Below, piece by piece: positions 16,225 to 24,631 of a stretch of 58,632 bases of DNA; within the stretch, counting starts at the first letter, position 1, and each line of letters opens with the position of its first letter. The stretch lies in NCBI GenBank assembly GCA_016293535.1, contig JAEDEB010000007.1:1-58632 (forward strand), in the 5' to 3' direction. A program made the position numbers and the translations under genes. This DNA is from Bacteroidales bacterium. Lineage in GTDB: Bacteria > Bacteroidota > Bacteroidia > Bacteroidales > UBA932. The notes below the pieces were generated by a model that was not told the DNA's origin, made no database searches, and was given only the letters and a program-made list of their open reading frames with translations.

Positions 16225-16818
16225 CTACTCCACGCCCATCATTTTCGCAGCCTCGCAGAGCGCGGCATAGAAATCTTCACCGAAATACCTCTCTATAGGT
16301 TCGCGCAGGAACTGATATACGCGAACCCTCTCTTCCTTTCCTTTGCGGAAGGCGTCCCTGCATATATCCCAGCGATGGAGATTGAGCGCGCGCATCCCGT
16401 TGCTCAGAGTGGATACGCGGATAGGGTAAAGCCAGCATGATATAGGTTTGCGAAAATCCCCTTCACCCTGGAACCATTTGCGCTCCATGGAGCAGAAACA
16501 GTTCCCGTCGGAATCGAAGTGGCAGTATGCACACTCCTCTCCATCCTTGACCAGAGGAGTTACCATATCTCCGTCCCTGTCTATCTCAAAGAAGCCCTTG
16601 GCACGGACAGCTGCCCGGCCGGCCTCGCTCATCAGGGGTGAGAAAAGCTTGTAGTTTTTCTCGATGGCCTCGGGTTCCGTTTCGTCCAGAGGCGCGCCGC
16701 TGTCGCCGATTATGCAGCAGCAGCCCCTGCACTTTCCGTAGTCGCAGGCAAAATACTCGGTCAGAATCTCCGAAGAGACAAGACAATCCCCTATCTCGAT
16801 TATCGTGTTGTATTCCAT
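16225..16818 (-). CDS. DUF3109 family cysteine-rich protein
   Basis: A 197-residue protein rich in cysteines arranged as ACDYGKCRGCCC near the N-terminus, CAYCHFDSDGNCFCSMER in the middle and SCWLYPIR plus WDICRDAF later, a metal- or cluster-binding pattern of DUF3109 (YkgJ-like) proteins. Function is not established. The ATG at 16818 lies one base after the stop of the M16-like gene, so the two are co-transcribed. Cellular location is presumed cytoplasmic because no signal peptide is present. Confidence 0.85.
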   Translation of the reverse strand: MEYNTIIEIGDCLVSSEILTEYFACDYGKCRGCCCIIGDSGAPLDETEPEAIEKNYKLFSPLMSEAGRAAVRAKGFFEIDRDGDMVTPLVKDGEECAYCHFDSDGNCFCSMERKWFQGEGDFRKPISCWLYPIRVSTLSNGMRALNLHRWDICRDAFRKGKEERVRVYQFLREPIERYFGEDFYAALCEAAKMMGVE

Positions 16819-16819
16819 A

Positions 16820-19174
16820 TCAGTCCTTGAAAAGTTCATCCGGCCCATCCTGAACCACGGCTGAAAGCAATGCCCTTACGTTCTCCGGGGTCACCCGCGC
16901 CAGCTTGTCGGCATAAGCGGAAACCATGTCCTTGCTTTCGGTAAAGCGCATCCTTGCCGCTGTCAGCCAGTACTGCGGCGTCTGCTGGCTCTTTTCTATC
17001 GCTCCCCGGAGCAGGGTCTTGGCAAGTGCCACCTTGTCGCCGGGATACGGAGCCGAGGCAAGAGCATTGAGGGTTTCCCTGACAAGGGTTTTCGCTGCGG
17101 CGCCGCTCAAATCCGGAGTGCGCCCCTCGATACTGCATATCTTTATGTCGAGAACCAGCATATCCCTCGGGCTGGTCATGAATGCGCTGCGGACATCGAC
17201 CCAGCAGCCCGTTCCGGAAAACGCATTGACAAGGGCATCCTTTACCACAGCCCGGGCAATTCTGGAAACCATCATATTCTCAGCCGAATACAGGTAGTCA
17301 ACCGCATATATGGACTCGTACAATATAGTCGTATCCCGGCGGTCGAGGTTCCATACGTCATTGACCGTCTCCTTCTTTCTGGACGGCACCGAGGTGTCGA
17401 AGGTTCCCGCCATTCCGAGGAGCAGTTTCTCCAGCGAATACTGGGTTCTGTCGCCGACGAGAATGAGAATCCCGTCTGCCGGAGAGCCGAATTCCGGATG
17501 TGAGGCGAATATCTGCTGCATAGCCTTCATAAAAAGCAGCAGACGGGCAGAAGCAAAACGTCCTTCTATCCTTATGCCCTTGGAAGAGGTCACCACTTCC
17601 GCTGTTATTCCATTGGCGTCCAGAAGGTTCAGGAATGCGTCACCGGAGAGCAGACCGACATCCGAGCCGCGCAGGTCTATCCTGTGGTCGGATCCACCTG
17701 GTATGAGCCACGAATAATGGAAGATCCCGTTGGTTGCCATCTTCCTGTACACGACTTTGAGTCCGTTCTCATATTTGTACAACTGTCCCCCTGTGATCAC
17801 GTCCTTCTTTATGCTCGGGCGCTTGTACTTGGGCAGAGGAGTGGCGAAGGAGAGGGTGTCGGACATATTAACCGTAACAAGGCTGCAGCCGAGGTCCTGC
17901 CCCTTGAGCAGTACGCGTCTGAGGCTGTCGGCGTCCATTTCCCGCGGAGCCCTCTCTACCCTGACGGTCAGCTTGCGGTCCTCGCTTCCGAGGCTTGCGC
18001 CGAACAAATTGAAATGTCTGAGCTTCAGGTCATCCGAAAGTACCTTAGTGGAAATGAAACGGAATTTTTCCGCTTCGGTGGCGAGGCTTGCATTGTACAG
18101 TACCGCGTCTATGCACTTCTCCACATAATCGTCGTTGCTCAGAAGATCATGCGCATGCGCCGCCCTGTCGAACATGAACTTGTCATAAGCCCATCCGTGC
18201 TCCTGCGCAGTCACGCCATTGTGAACCAGACGCGAAAGCATGGAGGTTATCGCCGCGACAGCAGGGTCCACCTTGTCGCGGGGAACCTCCAGCGTGAAAG
18301 CGTAAACGTCGTCACCAAGCCTGGTGTCGGAGATCTCCATCCTGAAGTCCATATCCTTCCACATGATCCCGTTGAGGCTGAGATAACGCCTCGTGGAGGA
18401 CGTGAGCATGGTCCTGAAAATTTCCGCAAACTGATCCGAAACCACGGTCGCAACGCTGTTGTTGTTCTCACGCGGCATGGCCGGAAGACGGTATTCGAAA
18501 CTGATGCGGGACATGGGGGCCGGGAGGGTGTGGGAGGCGGTCGGGGAGGTCTCGGACGGACCTGGAATCGCGTCGTCCACAGGCACCGCTACGGAATCCG
18601 CCTCTGCCGGAACCACTTCCACCGACAAGGTTTCTCCCGGTTCCCAGGAATATTGGAGAGGCTGGGCTGCGGAAACGATGTGCGGCACCATGAAAGAGAA
18701 AAGACGGAGCTTGTAGGCTATTGCTCCCTTGTCGATGTCGCCGGCAATTATTATGGTCTGGCCTGTAGTCCCGTACCGGGGTTCTCCCCTTTGGGCGCTG
18801 CGCCCGGCCAGGTCCATCAGCTTGAACAGCAGGGAGTCGGTATAATTGTCGCCGCCTGCCACAGGAAGATTGTCGAAACGGTATATCAGATTGTCTTCCC
18901 TGCGCTGTACATACCCCTTTCTGCCCGGTGCCACACACTTCCTTGCGAGAAAGCTCTCGGGCAGTTCCTCCTCAGTCTGGCACGCTCTCTGCAATAGAGC
19001 TACGTCGGCGACGCCCCTGACTGCGGGATTTGCCACAAGGATGTAGGAAATGCCATTGGGCAGGACTCCTCTGGAAACAGCCGGGTCCTCCGGAAGCTTG
19101 GGAAGAGGTTCCTCCGCAAAACCCGGTAACACTGACAGCACAAACAAGGATATAAATACAACAAACTGACGCAT
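16820..19174 (-). CDS. secreted M16 peptidase homologue lacking the zinc motif
   Basis: A 784-residue protein with a signal peptide (MRQFVVFISLFVLSVLPGFA). The start LPEDPAVSRGVLPNGISYILV and later PLPKYKRPSIKKD...KYENGLKVVYRKM resemble the starts of the two M16 repeats (pitrilysin/processing-peptidase fold). In the first repeat the place of the HxxEH zinc motif reads VADVALLQRACQTEE, with no histidine pair, so it should be catalytically dead. A low-complexity segment rich in serine, proline and threonine splits the first half near residue 215. It may be a chaperone-like or binding subunit; that is inference. The ATG at 19174 was chosen for the signal peptide. Confidence 0.75.
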   Translation of the reverse strand: MRQFVVFISLFVLSVLPGFAEEPLPKLPEDPAVSRGVLPNGISYILVANPAVRGVADVALLQRACQTEEELPESFLARKCVAPGRKGYVQRREDNLIYRFDNLPVAGGDNYTDSLLFKLMDLAGRSAQRGEPRYGTTGQTIIIAGDIDKGAIAYKLRLFSFMVPHIVSAAQPLQYSWEPGETLSVEVVPAEADSVAVPVDDAIPGPSETSPTASHTLPAPMSRISFEYRLPAMPRENNNSVATVVSDQFAEIFRTMLTSSTRRYLSLNGIMWKDMDFRMEISDTRLGDDVYAFTLEVPRDKVDPAVAAITSMLSRLVHNGVTAQEHGWAYDKFMFDRAAHAHDLLSNDDYVEKCIDAVLYNASLATEAEKFRFISTKVLSDDLKLRHFNLFGASLGSEDRKLTVRVERAPREMDADSLRRVLLKGQDLGCSLVTVNMSDTLSFATPLPKYKRPSIKKDVITGGQLYKYENGLKVVYRKMATNGIFHYSWLIPGGSDHRIDLRGSDVGLLSGDAFLNLLDANGITAEVVTSSKGIRIEGRFASARLLLFMKAMQQIFASHPEFGSPADGILILVGDRTQYSLEKLLLGMAGTFDTSVPSRKKETVNDVWNLDRRDTTILYESIYAVDYLYSAENMMVSRIARAVVKDALVNAFSGTGCWVDVRSAFMTSPRDMLVLDIKICSIEGRTPDLSGAAAKTLVRETLNALASAPYPGDKVALAKTLLRGAIEKSQQTPQYWLTAARMRFTESKDMVSAYADKLARVTPENVRALLSAVVQDGPDELFKD

Positions 19175-19192
19175 AAAAACCATTTGGGTACA

Positions 19193-19222
19193 CAAAATTA
19201 ACAACAAAATCCGCTATATTTG
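19193..19222. promoter_or_regulatory. divergent -7 boxes of the M16-like and TPR genes
   Basis: TAATTTTG on the minus strand (19200-19193), 18 bases before the M16-like ATG, and TATATTTG on the plus strand (19215-19222), 38 bases before the TPR gene. Both are full TAnnTTTG matches in an 86-base divergent gap. Confidence 0.45.
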
Positions 19223-19260
19223 CAATTCGCGTGCTATAACAGAACACAAATAATCAAGAT

Positions 19261-20196
19261 ATGAAAAAGTTTTTTGCTCTGGCAGCAGCAGTATTGTTCA
19301 CTGCCATTTCAGTTTCCGCTCAGGATATGGCGGAAGCTACGGAAACCGCAAAGGCAGCCAACGAGGCTCTTATGACAGGTGACAATCAGACCGCGCTCGC
19401 ACAGTTCAAGTCAGCCCTCGAAATGGCGGAGATGTGCGGTGGAGAGGGAATGGAACTCGCAGAAACCTGCAAGGGTATAATCCCGAAAATCCTTCTCTCA
19501 CTCGGAAAAAGCGACGTGAAGGCCAAGAATTATGATGCAGCCCTCACCCAGCTCAAGGAGGCTCTCGAGACTGCAAAGGCTTACGGCAGCGCTGAGGTAC
19601 AGGAGGACGCAACTGAACTCATAGGTCAGGTACACAATCAGAAGGCGGCTGAACTCCTCAACAACGGAGATTTCGCTGGAGCGGTTGAAGCATACAAGGA
19701 AATACTCGCCAATGACCCGACAAACGGAATGGCAGCCCTCCGCCTCGGTATGGCATACGGCAAGATTGGAAACTCCGAGGAGGCGGCAGCGGCATATGAG
19801 ACCGCTATGGCAAACGGCCAGGACAAGAACGCCAGAAAGCAGCTTTCCATTCTCTTCCTCAAGCAGGCTCAGGCAGCCCTCAAGGGAGGCAAGCTCCAGG
19901 ACGCCATTGATGCTGCCGAGAAATCGGGAAGCTATCTTGAGAGCGCAAACGCATACAAGATCGCGGCAAGCGCAGCCACCAAACTCGACAAGAAGGACGC
20001 GGCTGTCGAATATTACGAGAAGTATCTCGAACTTGCTCCAAACGCAGCGGATGCCAACGGCATCATATGCACCCTTGCAGTCCTCTATCAGCAGGCTGGG
20101 AACAAGGAGAAGGCTATCGAGAACTACGAGAAGATACTCACCGACGCCAAGTACGGAGAAACTGCAAAGGCACAGCTCGCCGTTCTCAGGAAATAA
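19261..20196 (+). CDS. periplasmic tetratricopeptide-repeat protein
   Basis: A 311-residue protein with a signal peptide (KKFFALAAAVLFTAISVSA, cleavage before QDMAEA) and helical TPR-type repeats for the rest, seen as alanine-rich pairs such as AAELLNNGDFAGAVEAYKEIL, NGMAALRLGMAYGKIGN and KDAAVEYYEKYLELAP. Such proteins scaffold envelope complexes; no partner can be named. The stop lies three bases before the U32 start, so they share a transcript. No enzyme motif is visible. Confidence 0.87.
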   Translation: MKKFFALAAAVLFTAISVSAQDMAEATETAKAANEALMTGDNQTALAQFKSALEMAEMCGGEGMELAETCKGIIPKILLSLGKSDVKAKNYDAALTQLKEALETAKAYGSAEVQEDATELIGQVHNQKAAELLNNGDFAGAVEAYKEILANDPTNGMAALRLGMAYGKIGNSEEAAAAYETAMANGQDKNARKQLSILFLKQAQAALKGGKLQDAIDAAEKSGSYLESANAYKIAASAATKLDKKDAAVEYYEKYLELAPNAADANGIICTLAVLYQQAGNKEKAIENYEKILTDAKYGETAKAQLAVLRK

Positions 20197-20199
20197 GGG

Positions 20200-22191
20200 A
20201 TGAGAGACCTCGAACTTCTTGCGCCTGCAAGAAATGCTGACATCGGCATCGCGGCAATAGACTGCGGTGCCGATGCCGTGTATATGGCTGGTCCCCGCTT
20301 CGGGGCGAGGCAGGCCGCAGGCAATGGGATTGCAGATATCGCAAGGCTATGCACATATGCACACAAGTTCGGGGCGAGGGTATTCGTAACCCTCAACACA
20401 ATACTCTACGACGACGAAATCGGCGAGGCTGAGAGACTGATACGGGATGTCGTCGAAGCCGGGGCGGACGCTCTGATTGTCCAGGACCTCGCAGTCGTGA
20501 GGCTTGCCGAAGGGCTGTTCAGGGGAGGGCTGAAGGCCGTTCCGCTGCACGCGTCGACTCAGACTGCAATATTGTCGCCGGAGAAGGCCGAGATGCTCTC
20601 CTCATACGGTTTTTCCAGACTCATACTCGAAAGGGAAAGTTCGCTGGAACAGATACGGGCTATTGCCGCGGCCGCACCCGAATGCGAAATCGAGTTCTTC
20701 GTGCACGGAGCCCTCTGCGTATGCTACAGCGGCCAGTGCTACCTGTCGGAGGCTCTTGCCGGCAGGAGCGCGAATCGGGGTGCCTGCATACAGGCCTGCA
20801 GGTCCAGATACGATTTGGTTGACGGAAACGGAAAGGTTCTGGTCAAGGACAAGGCCCTGCTTTCGCTCAAGGACTTCAGGCTCAGGGACAGACTCTCGGA
20901 CCTTGCGGATGCCGGGGTCTGCTCCTTCAAGATAGAAGGCCGGCTCAAGAATGAATCATACGTGAGAAATGTGGTCCGGGACTATTCTCTCGCCCTTGAC
21001 AATCTTGTCAGGGCAAACCCGGACAAGTACAGGCGCGCCTCCTTCGGCCGGGTGGTGCGAGGATTCACACCTATGCTGGACAAGACCTTCAACCGCGGAT
21101 ATACCGAATTGTACATTGACGGACGAAGGGGAAAATGGGCGGCCATGGATGCGGCCAAAGGCATGGGCGAGATGGTCGGAAAGATAATCAGCGTGCGCAA
21201 GGATGCCGCGAAGGGCAGCTGTGTCATCGAACTTGAATGCGCCGAGGGATGCAGGCTCAGCAACGGGGACGGCTTTGCCTTCGTGGCCGGAAACGGAGAT
21301 GTCACCGGCTTTCGCGGGGATGTCTGCGAGAATCTCAGGCCCGGACGCGCCCGTATCGTCTGCAGGGATGCCGGGGTTCCTTACAAGGGCGCCGTCGTGT
21401 TCAGGAACTTCGACAGCGTGTTCGAGAAGGAAATTGCCCGGGATCCGGGGACGAGGATGATTTCGGTCGGGCTCGATGTTCTCATTGCCGAAACAGATGG
21501 AGAGGCTGGCGGGGAAGCCGCTGCAACGGCGGGAGGCAGGTGGCGGATTGCCGTATGCGCCAGAAGCGAGGACGGGAGGATAGCAGAGCTGGAATTCCGC
21601 ACGGATGGTGACATTGCAGAAAACGTCGGGAGGATGGAGGGGCTGATCCGAAACCAGCTCGGAAAAACTTCGGGCATATATTCATTCGGGATTGAATCTA
21701 TTGAGTATGAACAGATTCCGCTGCTGTCCAGCTCTTTCCTCAACGGTATCAGGCGCAGTATAGCCGAGGAGCTGGAGCGAGAGCCTTGCCGTATGCGCCC
21801 GCTCAAACTCAGGAAACTCGATTGCAGGCCGGCAGTGGATGCGCACTGCAAGGCAGGGGCAGCAAGCGTGAATGTCGATTACAGGGCGAATGTGGCCAAC
21901 CGTCTGGCAAGGGAAATTTACGAAGACGGCGGAGCACAGACCGTTGCTCCGGCATACGAACTCGCCCATCAGAAAGGCGCGGAACTGATGCGCACGCGCT
22001 ACTGCATACGGTACGAACTCGGCATCTGTCCAAGGCAGGCTGCAACAGAATCCGGAACGGCGGGCAGGGCCGGCAGAGGCTGCGAGAATGGAACTGCGGC
22101 CGACAGCCGGAGTCTGTTTCTCGTAAACAACGGACGCCGCTTCCCTCTTCTTTTCGACTGCCGCAACTGCGAGATGGCCGTTCTCGGTTGA
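20200..22191 (+). CDS. U32 family protein (RlhA/UbiU-like, with C-terminal DUF3656-type region)
   Basis: U32 proteins form TIM-barrel-like [4Fe-4S] proteins involved in O2-independent hydroxylation of 23S rRNA or ubiquinone, though annotated as peptidases. The 663-residue product starts LELLAPARNADIGIAAIDCGADAVYMAG and holds the signature EFFVHGALCVCYSGQCYLSEALAG followed by NRGACIQACR near residue 195; those cysteines are the expected cluster ligands. Further cysteines occur at the C-terminus (TRYCIRYELGICPRQA and FDCRNCEM). Glycine/alanine-rich insertions interrupt the C-terminal half (near residues 430 and 625). The final ten codons including the stop are tandemly duplicated just downstream. 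RNA modification is more likely than proteolysis, but not shown. Confidence 0.86.
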   Translation: MRDLELLAPARNADIGIAAIDCGADAVYMAGPRFGARQAAGNGIADIARLCTYAHKFGARVFVTLNTILYDDEIGEAERLIRDVVEAGADALIVQDLAVVRLAEGLFRGGLKAVPLHASTQTAILSPEKAEMLSSYGFSRLILERESSLEQIRAIAAAAPECEIEFFVHGALCVCYSGQCYLSEALAGRSANRGACIQACRSRYDLVDGNGKVLVKDKALLSLKDFRLRDRLSDLADAGVCSFKIEGRLKNESYVRNVVRDYSLALDNLVRANPDKYRRASFGRVVRGFTPMLDKTFNRGYTELYIDGRRGKWAAMDAAKGMGEMVGKIISVRKDAAKGSCVIELECAEGCRLSNGDGFAFVAGNGDVTGFRGDVCENLRPGRARIVCRDAGVPYKGAVVFRNFDSVFEKEIARDPGTRMISVGLDVLIAETDGEAGGEAAATAGGRWRIAVCARSEDGRIAELEFRTDGDIAENVGRMEGLIRNQLGKTSGIYSFGIESIEYEQIPLLSSSFLNGIRRSIAEELEREPCRMRPLKLRKLDCRPAVDAHCKAGAASVNVDYRANVANRLAREIYEDGGAQTVAPAYELAHQKGAELMRTRYCIRYELGICPRQAATESGTAGRAGRGCENGTAADSRSLFLVNNGRRFPLLFDCRNCEMAVLG

Positions 22192-22221
22192 CGCAACTGC
22201 GAGATGGCCGTTCTTGGCTGA
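22162..22221. repeat. 30-bp tandem duplication across the U32 stop codon
   Basis: Copies at 22162-22191 and 22192-22221 differ at two positions. Each encodes RNCEMAVLG and a TGA in the same frame, so the last ten codons with the stop were duplicated. The remaining bases to 22282 hold nothing recognisable. Confidence 0.9.
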
Positions 22222-22282
22222 CGCATTCCTCCATGGACCGGAAAAAGGATCTGTCCCCTCAGGACGGCCGGACGAGAAGACA

Positions 22283-23509
22283 TCAATAGGAAACAAGTTC
22301 GAAGGTGACGTCGACGTCGCCGAGGTGCTGGGGCGTGCCGCTAAAGGCTTCGAGGTAGTCGTAGGTCAGATGGCCTCTCCACACAATGTCATCCCGGCTG
22401 TGGAAAGGGATGGAGATGTCGAAACCGTAACTCCTGGACTCCCACTTCACCACGGCGCTGCAATTCCATTTCTCTATGGTACCGCCGTCATCCTCGTGAA
22501 TCATGATTGCACACCTCTCCAACTGGGGTGTCCAGCTCGGCACAAGCACCGCGTTCATTTCCCTCGGAATGCCCAATTCCCTGCGGCGGACCACCATCAT
22601 GAAATCCGTGATCATCGGGTCATAGAGAAGGAGCTCGGCCTCTGTACTTGCGCGGAAATCATCGACAGATCCGACCTTTACGAAATACTCCGACGCACCG
22701 GCAAACCAGCAGTCGCCCTGCTGTTTCATCGTAAAATCCTTGATATACAAGGCTTTCTTATTTGTAGCAGCGGCAGGGGTGACTATGATGGAGCCGCCAC
22801 CGTTCCAGGCAGGATCGTTTTTGCGGAGCAGTTCTATGGACGTATACTGGCTGTCATTGTTCCTGTTGACCACCCATACAGGACGTTCCATCGCCATCTT
22901 CTCCGTCACCACAACTTCACGTCTGGTGACCACCCCGCCTTCAACGAACAACTCGTAGCCGACATTGACCTCCGAACCATCCTCCGGGTCAAAACTTATG
23001 ACCGGCAGAGTCTCCCAATCCCATTCCTCGGCGTATGGCCAGTAAATCTGAATGTCCGAATCCTGCAGCAGATCAAGAAAATCATCAACGCTCCGGTCGC
23101 CCAGGATGTTATCGGAAAGGTTTATGTCCATAGACCTTGTCGCCGCCCTTCCCTCGAGGGCCGAGCGCAGCATATCCCGGAGCGGGAGACTGTATTCAAC
23201 GGGGCCGGACCGGGTCGGAGCGCATACGGTTCTCCCCTTGACCGCATGCTCGCCGACTCCGGAACCGGGATCCCTGAAAAGGTCCTGCATCGTGTATTCT
23301 TCGTCATAACCGTTCCCGGCGGATATGGATACGGCATCATAAACCTCACCTATCTGTTCCTTGCCTATGGGTATCTCCGAAAGGAGTACAGCGACGTCGG
23401 AAAGTCTGATTTTCTGTGTGCTCTGTGCGTTCCAAGGGCCGTCAACCGGTTCGCAGGAGATTGTCATCAGCGCGAGTGCCAGGACCGTTATAAAACTCTG
23501 TTTCTTCAT
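22283..23509 (-). CDS. lipoprotein of unknown function
   Basis: A 408-residue predicted lipoprotein: signal MKKQSFITVLALALMTISC with cysteine 19 as the acylation site. The mature part is acidic, rich in beta-strand-like stretches and tryptophan (EEWDWETLPVISF, WESRSYGFDISIPF), with no repeat or known catalytic motif. It resembles Bacteroidales surface or periplasmic lipoproteins of unknown role. It lies after prmC on the same strand but behind a 98-base gap that contains a hairpin, so it may be its own unit. Confidence 0.78.
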   Translation of the reverse strand: MKKQSFITVLALALMTISCEPVDGPWNAQSTQKIRLSDVAVLLSEIPIGKEQIGEVYDAVSISAGNGYDEEYTMQDLFRDPGSGVGEHAVKGRTVCAPTRSGPVEYSLPLRDMLRSALEGRAATRSMDINLSDNILGDRSVDDFLDLLQDSDIQIYWPYAEEWDWETLPVISFDPEDGSEVNVGYELFVEGGVVTRREVVVTEKMAMERPVWVVNRNNDSQYTSIELLRKNDPAWNGGGSIIVTPAAATNKKALYIKDFTMKQQGDCWFAGASEYFVKVGSVDDFRASTEAELLLYDPMITDFMMVVRRRELGIPREMNAVLVPSWTPQLERCAIMIHEDDGGTIEKWNCSAVVKWESRSYGFDISIPFHSRDDIVWRGHLTYDYLEAFSGTPQHLGDVDVTFELVSY

Positions 23510-23546
23510 AATGTCATTTGTTTCTGCAAAGTGACGAAGAAAACAG

Positions 23547-23569
23547 GCGTAGAACGGAAAATTCTACGC
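23547..23569 (-). terminator. hairpin after prmC, weak terminator candidate
   Basis: GCGTAGAA and TTCTACGC form a perfect eight-pair stem around a seven-base loop in the gap between prmC and the lipoprotein gene. On the minus strand it is followed by CTGTTTTC, only a weak T-run, so it could instead be a leader structure of the lipoprotein transcript. Confidence 0.4.
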
Positions 23570-23607
23570 ATAATTTAAAAAATATGTCTTCTGGGTGCCT
23601 GGAATGG

Positions 23608-24630
23608 CTATTTTGAAAAAAGAATGTGACGACTTTTGTTACAAAAATCGCGAATCACATTGATACGGGAGAAGCCGGCGTCGAGGAAAATCGCTCCGAC
23701 CTCGGATGCGAAAGCCTCGTTGATTTCGACGATTCCGAATGAATCTGGAGAGTCGGAAAGGCAGGCCGCGGCGATGCGTGCGATGGCGCGGTAGAAAATC
23801 AGGGGATCCTCGTCCCTTACGAAAAGCGCGATTTCGGGTTCATGCTCAAGTACGTTCCTGTGCATCAGCCCGCGTTCGCTGTCGCGGACATAAGGCGGAT
23901 TCGCAACTAAGATGTCATAGCCGCCGCCTGGCAGGGACTGCTCCGGAACAGCTTTGTCGGCGAGGAGACCTGCAGGGACGTCGGCGGTGGAAGCGGCGAG
24001 GAGGTCAGCGGGGGAAGCGGCGAGGACGTCGGCTTTCAGGAAGATTGGCGGATTGGGAATGGGGATCGGTTGGGATGCCGCTACGGAGAGGGCGGCATCG
24101 GAGACGTCGACTGCCGTAACTTCAGAGCCGGGAAGTTCTGCCGCGAGCGTCCAGGCTATGCAGCCCGAGCCGGTGCAGAGGTCCAGAATCCGGAGGCCGG
24201 CCATGGCCGGCGACGCGGAGGATGGGCGGGAGGAGTCGCGGAAACGGGAGGAGTCGCGGAGGCGGGAGAGTACCTCGTGGACAAGAAGTTCAGTCTCCTG
24301 GCGTGGGATGAGGACCGAGGGACTGACCCGGAAGTTGCGGCCATAGAAGGCGGCCCGGCCCGTTACATACTGGACGGGCTCGCCACCGAGCAGCCGCTCC
24401 ACCGCCTCATTCAAATCCAGAAAGCAGACTCCATCCTCCTCGCCGCCAGCGCCGGCGGCGGGAGCTGACTTGCAGTCAGGGATTTCCCTGAAGGGGTCGG
24501 AAAGGATGGCGGACCTGTCAAGGCCCAGCATGTCTTCGACGAGTATGCGCACGATGGACTCCGCCTCGTGTGAGGGATACAGGGTCTCGAGCTTTCGCGC
24601 CGAGGCCTTCATGAAGTCCCTCAGCAGCAT
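23608..24630 (-). CDS. prmC: peptide chain release factor N5-glutamine methyltransferase
   Basis: Methylates the GGQ glutamine of release factors using S-adenosylmethionine. The 340-residue product has the N-terminal helical domain, the SAM-binding strand LRILDLCTGSGCIAWTLA near residue 155, and the catalytic NPPY in ILVANPPYVRDSERG. It is longer than usual because of two repeat-derived insertions: RDSSRF/RDSSRP before the SAM loop (18-bp DNA repeat at 24227-24270) and ADVLAASP/ADLLAAST/ADVPAGLL between the SAM loop and NPPY (24-bp repeat at 23956-24027). Both fall in loop positions and keep the frame. Start at 24630 lies one base after the ddl stop. Confidence 0.93.
   Translation of the reverse strand: MLLRDFMKASARKLETLYPSHEAESIVRILVEDMLGLDRSAILSDPFREIPDCKSAPAAGAGGEEDGVCFLDLNEAVERLLGGEPVQYVTGRAAFYGRNFRVSPSVLIPRQETELLVHEVLSRLRDSSRFRDSSRPSSASPAMAGLRILDLCTGSGCIAWTLAAELPGSEVTAVDVSDAALSVAASQPIPIPNPPIFLKADVLAASPADLLAASTADVPAGLLADKAVPEQSLPGGGYDILVANPPYVRDSERGLMHRNVLEHEPEIALFVRDEDPLIFYRAIARIAAACLSDSPDSFGIVEINEAFASEVGAIFLDAGFSRINVIRDFCNKSRHILFSK
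23956..24027. repeat. 24-bp in-frame coding repeat inside prmC
   Basis: Three units at 23956-23979, 23980-24003 and 24004-24027; the last two differ at only three positions and the first is more diverged. They encode an alanine-rich eight-residue motif (ADxLAAxx). Confidence 0.8.
24227..24270. repeat. 18-bp in-frame coding repeat inside prmC
   Basis: Two 18-base units (24227-24244, 24245-24262) plus an eight-base partial copy, differing by two bases, encoding RDSSRx hexapeptides. Confidence 0.8.
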
Positions 24631-24631
24631 C

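Noticed and set aside
17684..18997. 437-residue plus-strand ORF
   Set aside because: Antisense to the M16-like gene, which has a signal peptide and a divergent promoter; no recognisable protein features in the mirror frame.
22214..23578. 454-residue plus-strand ORF
   Set aside because: Antisense to the lipoprotein gene; no signal or motif, whereas the minus-strand product has a clear lipobox.
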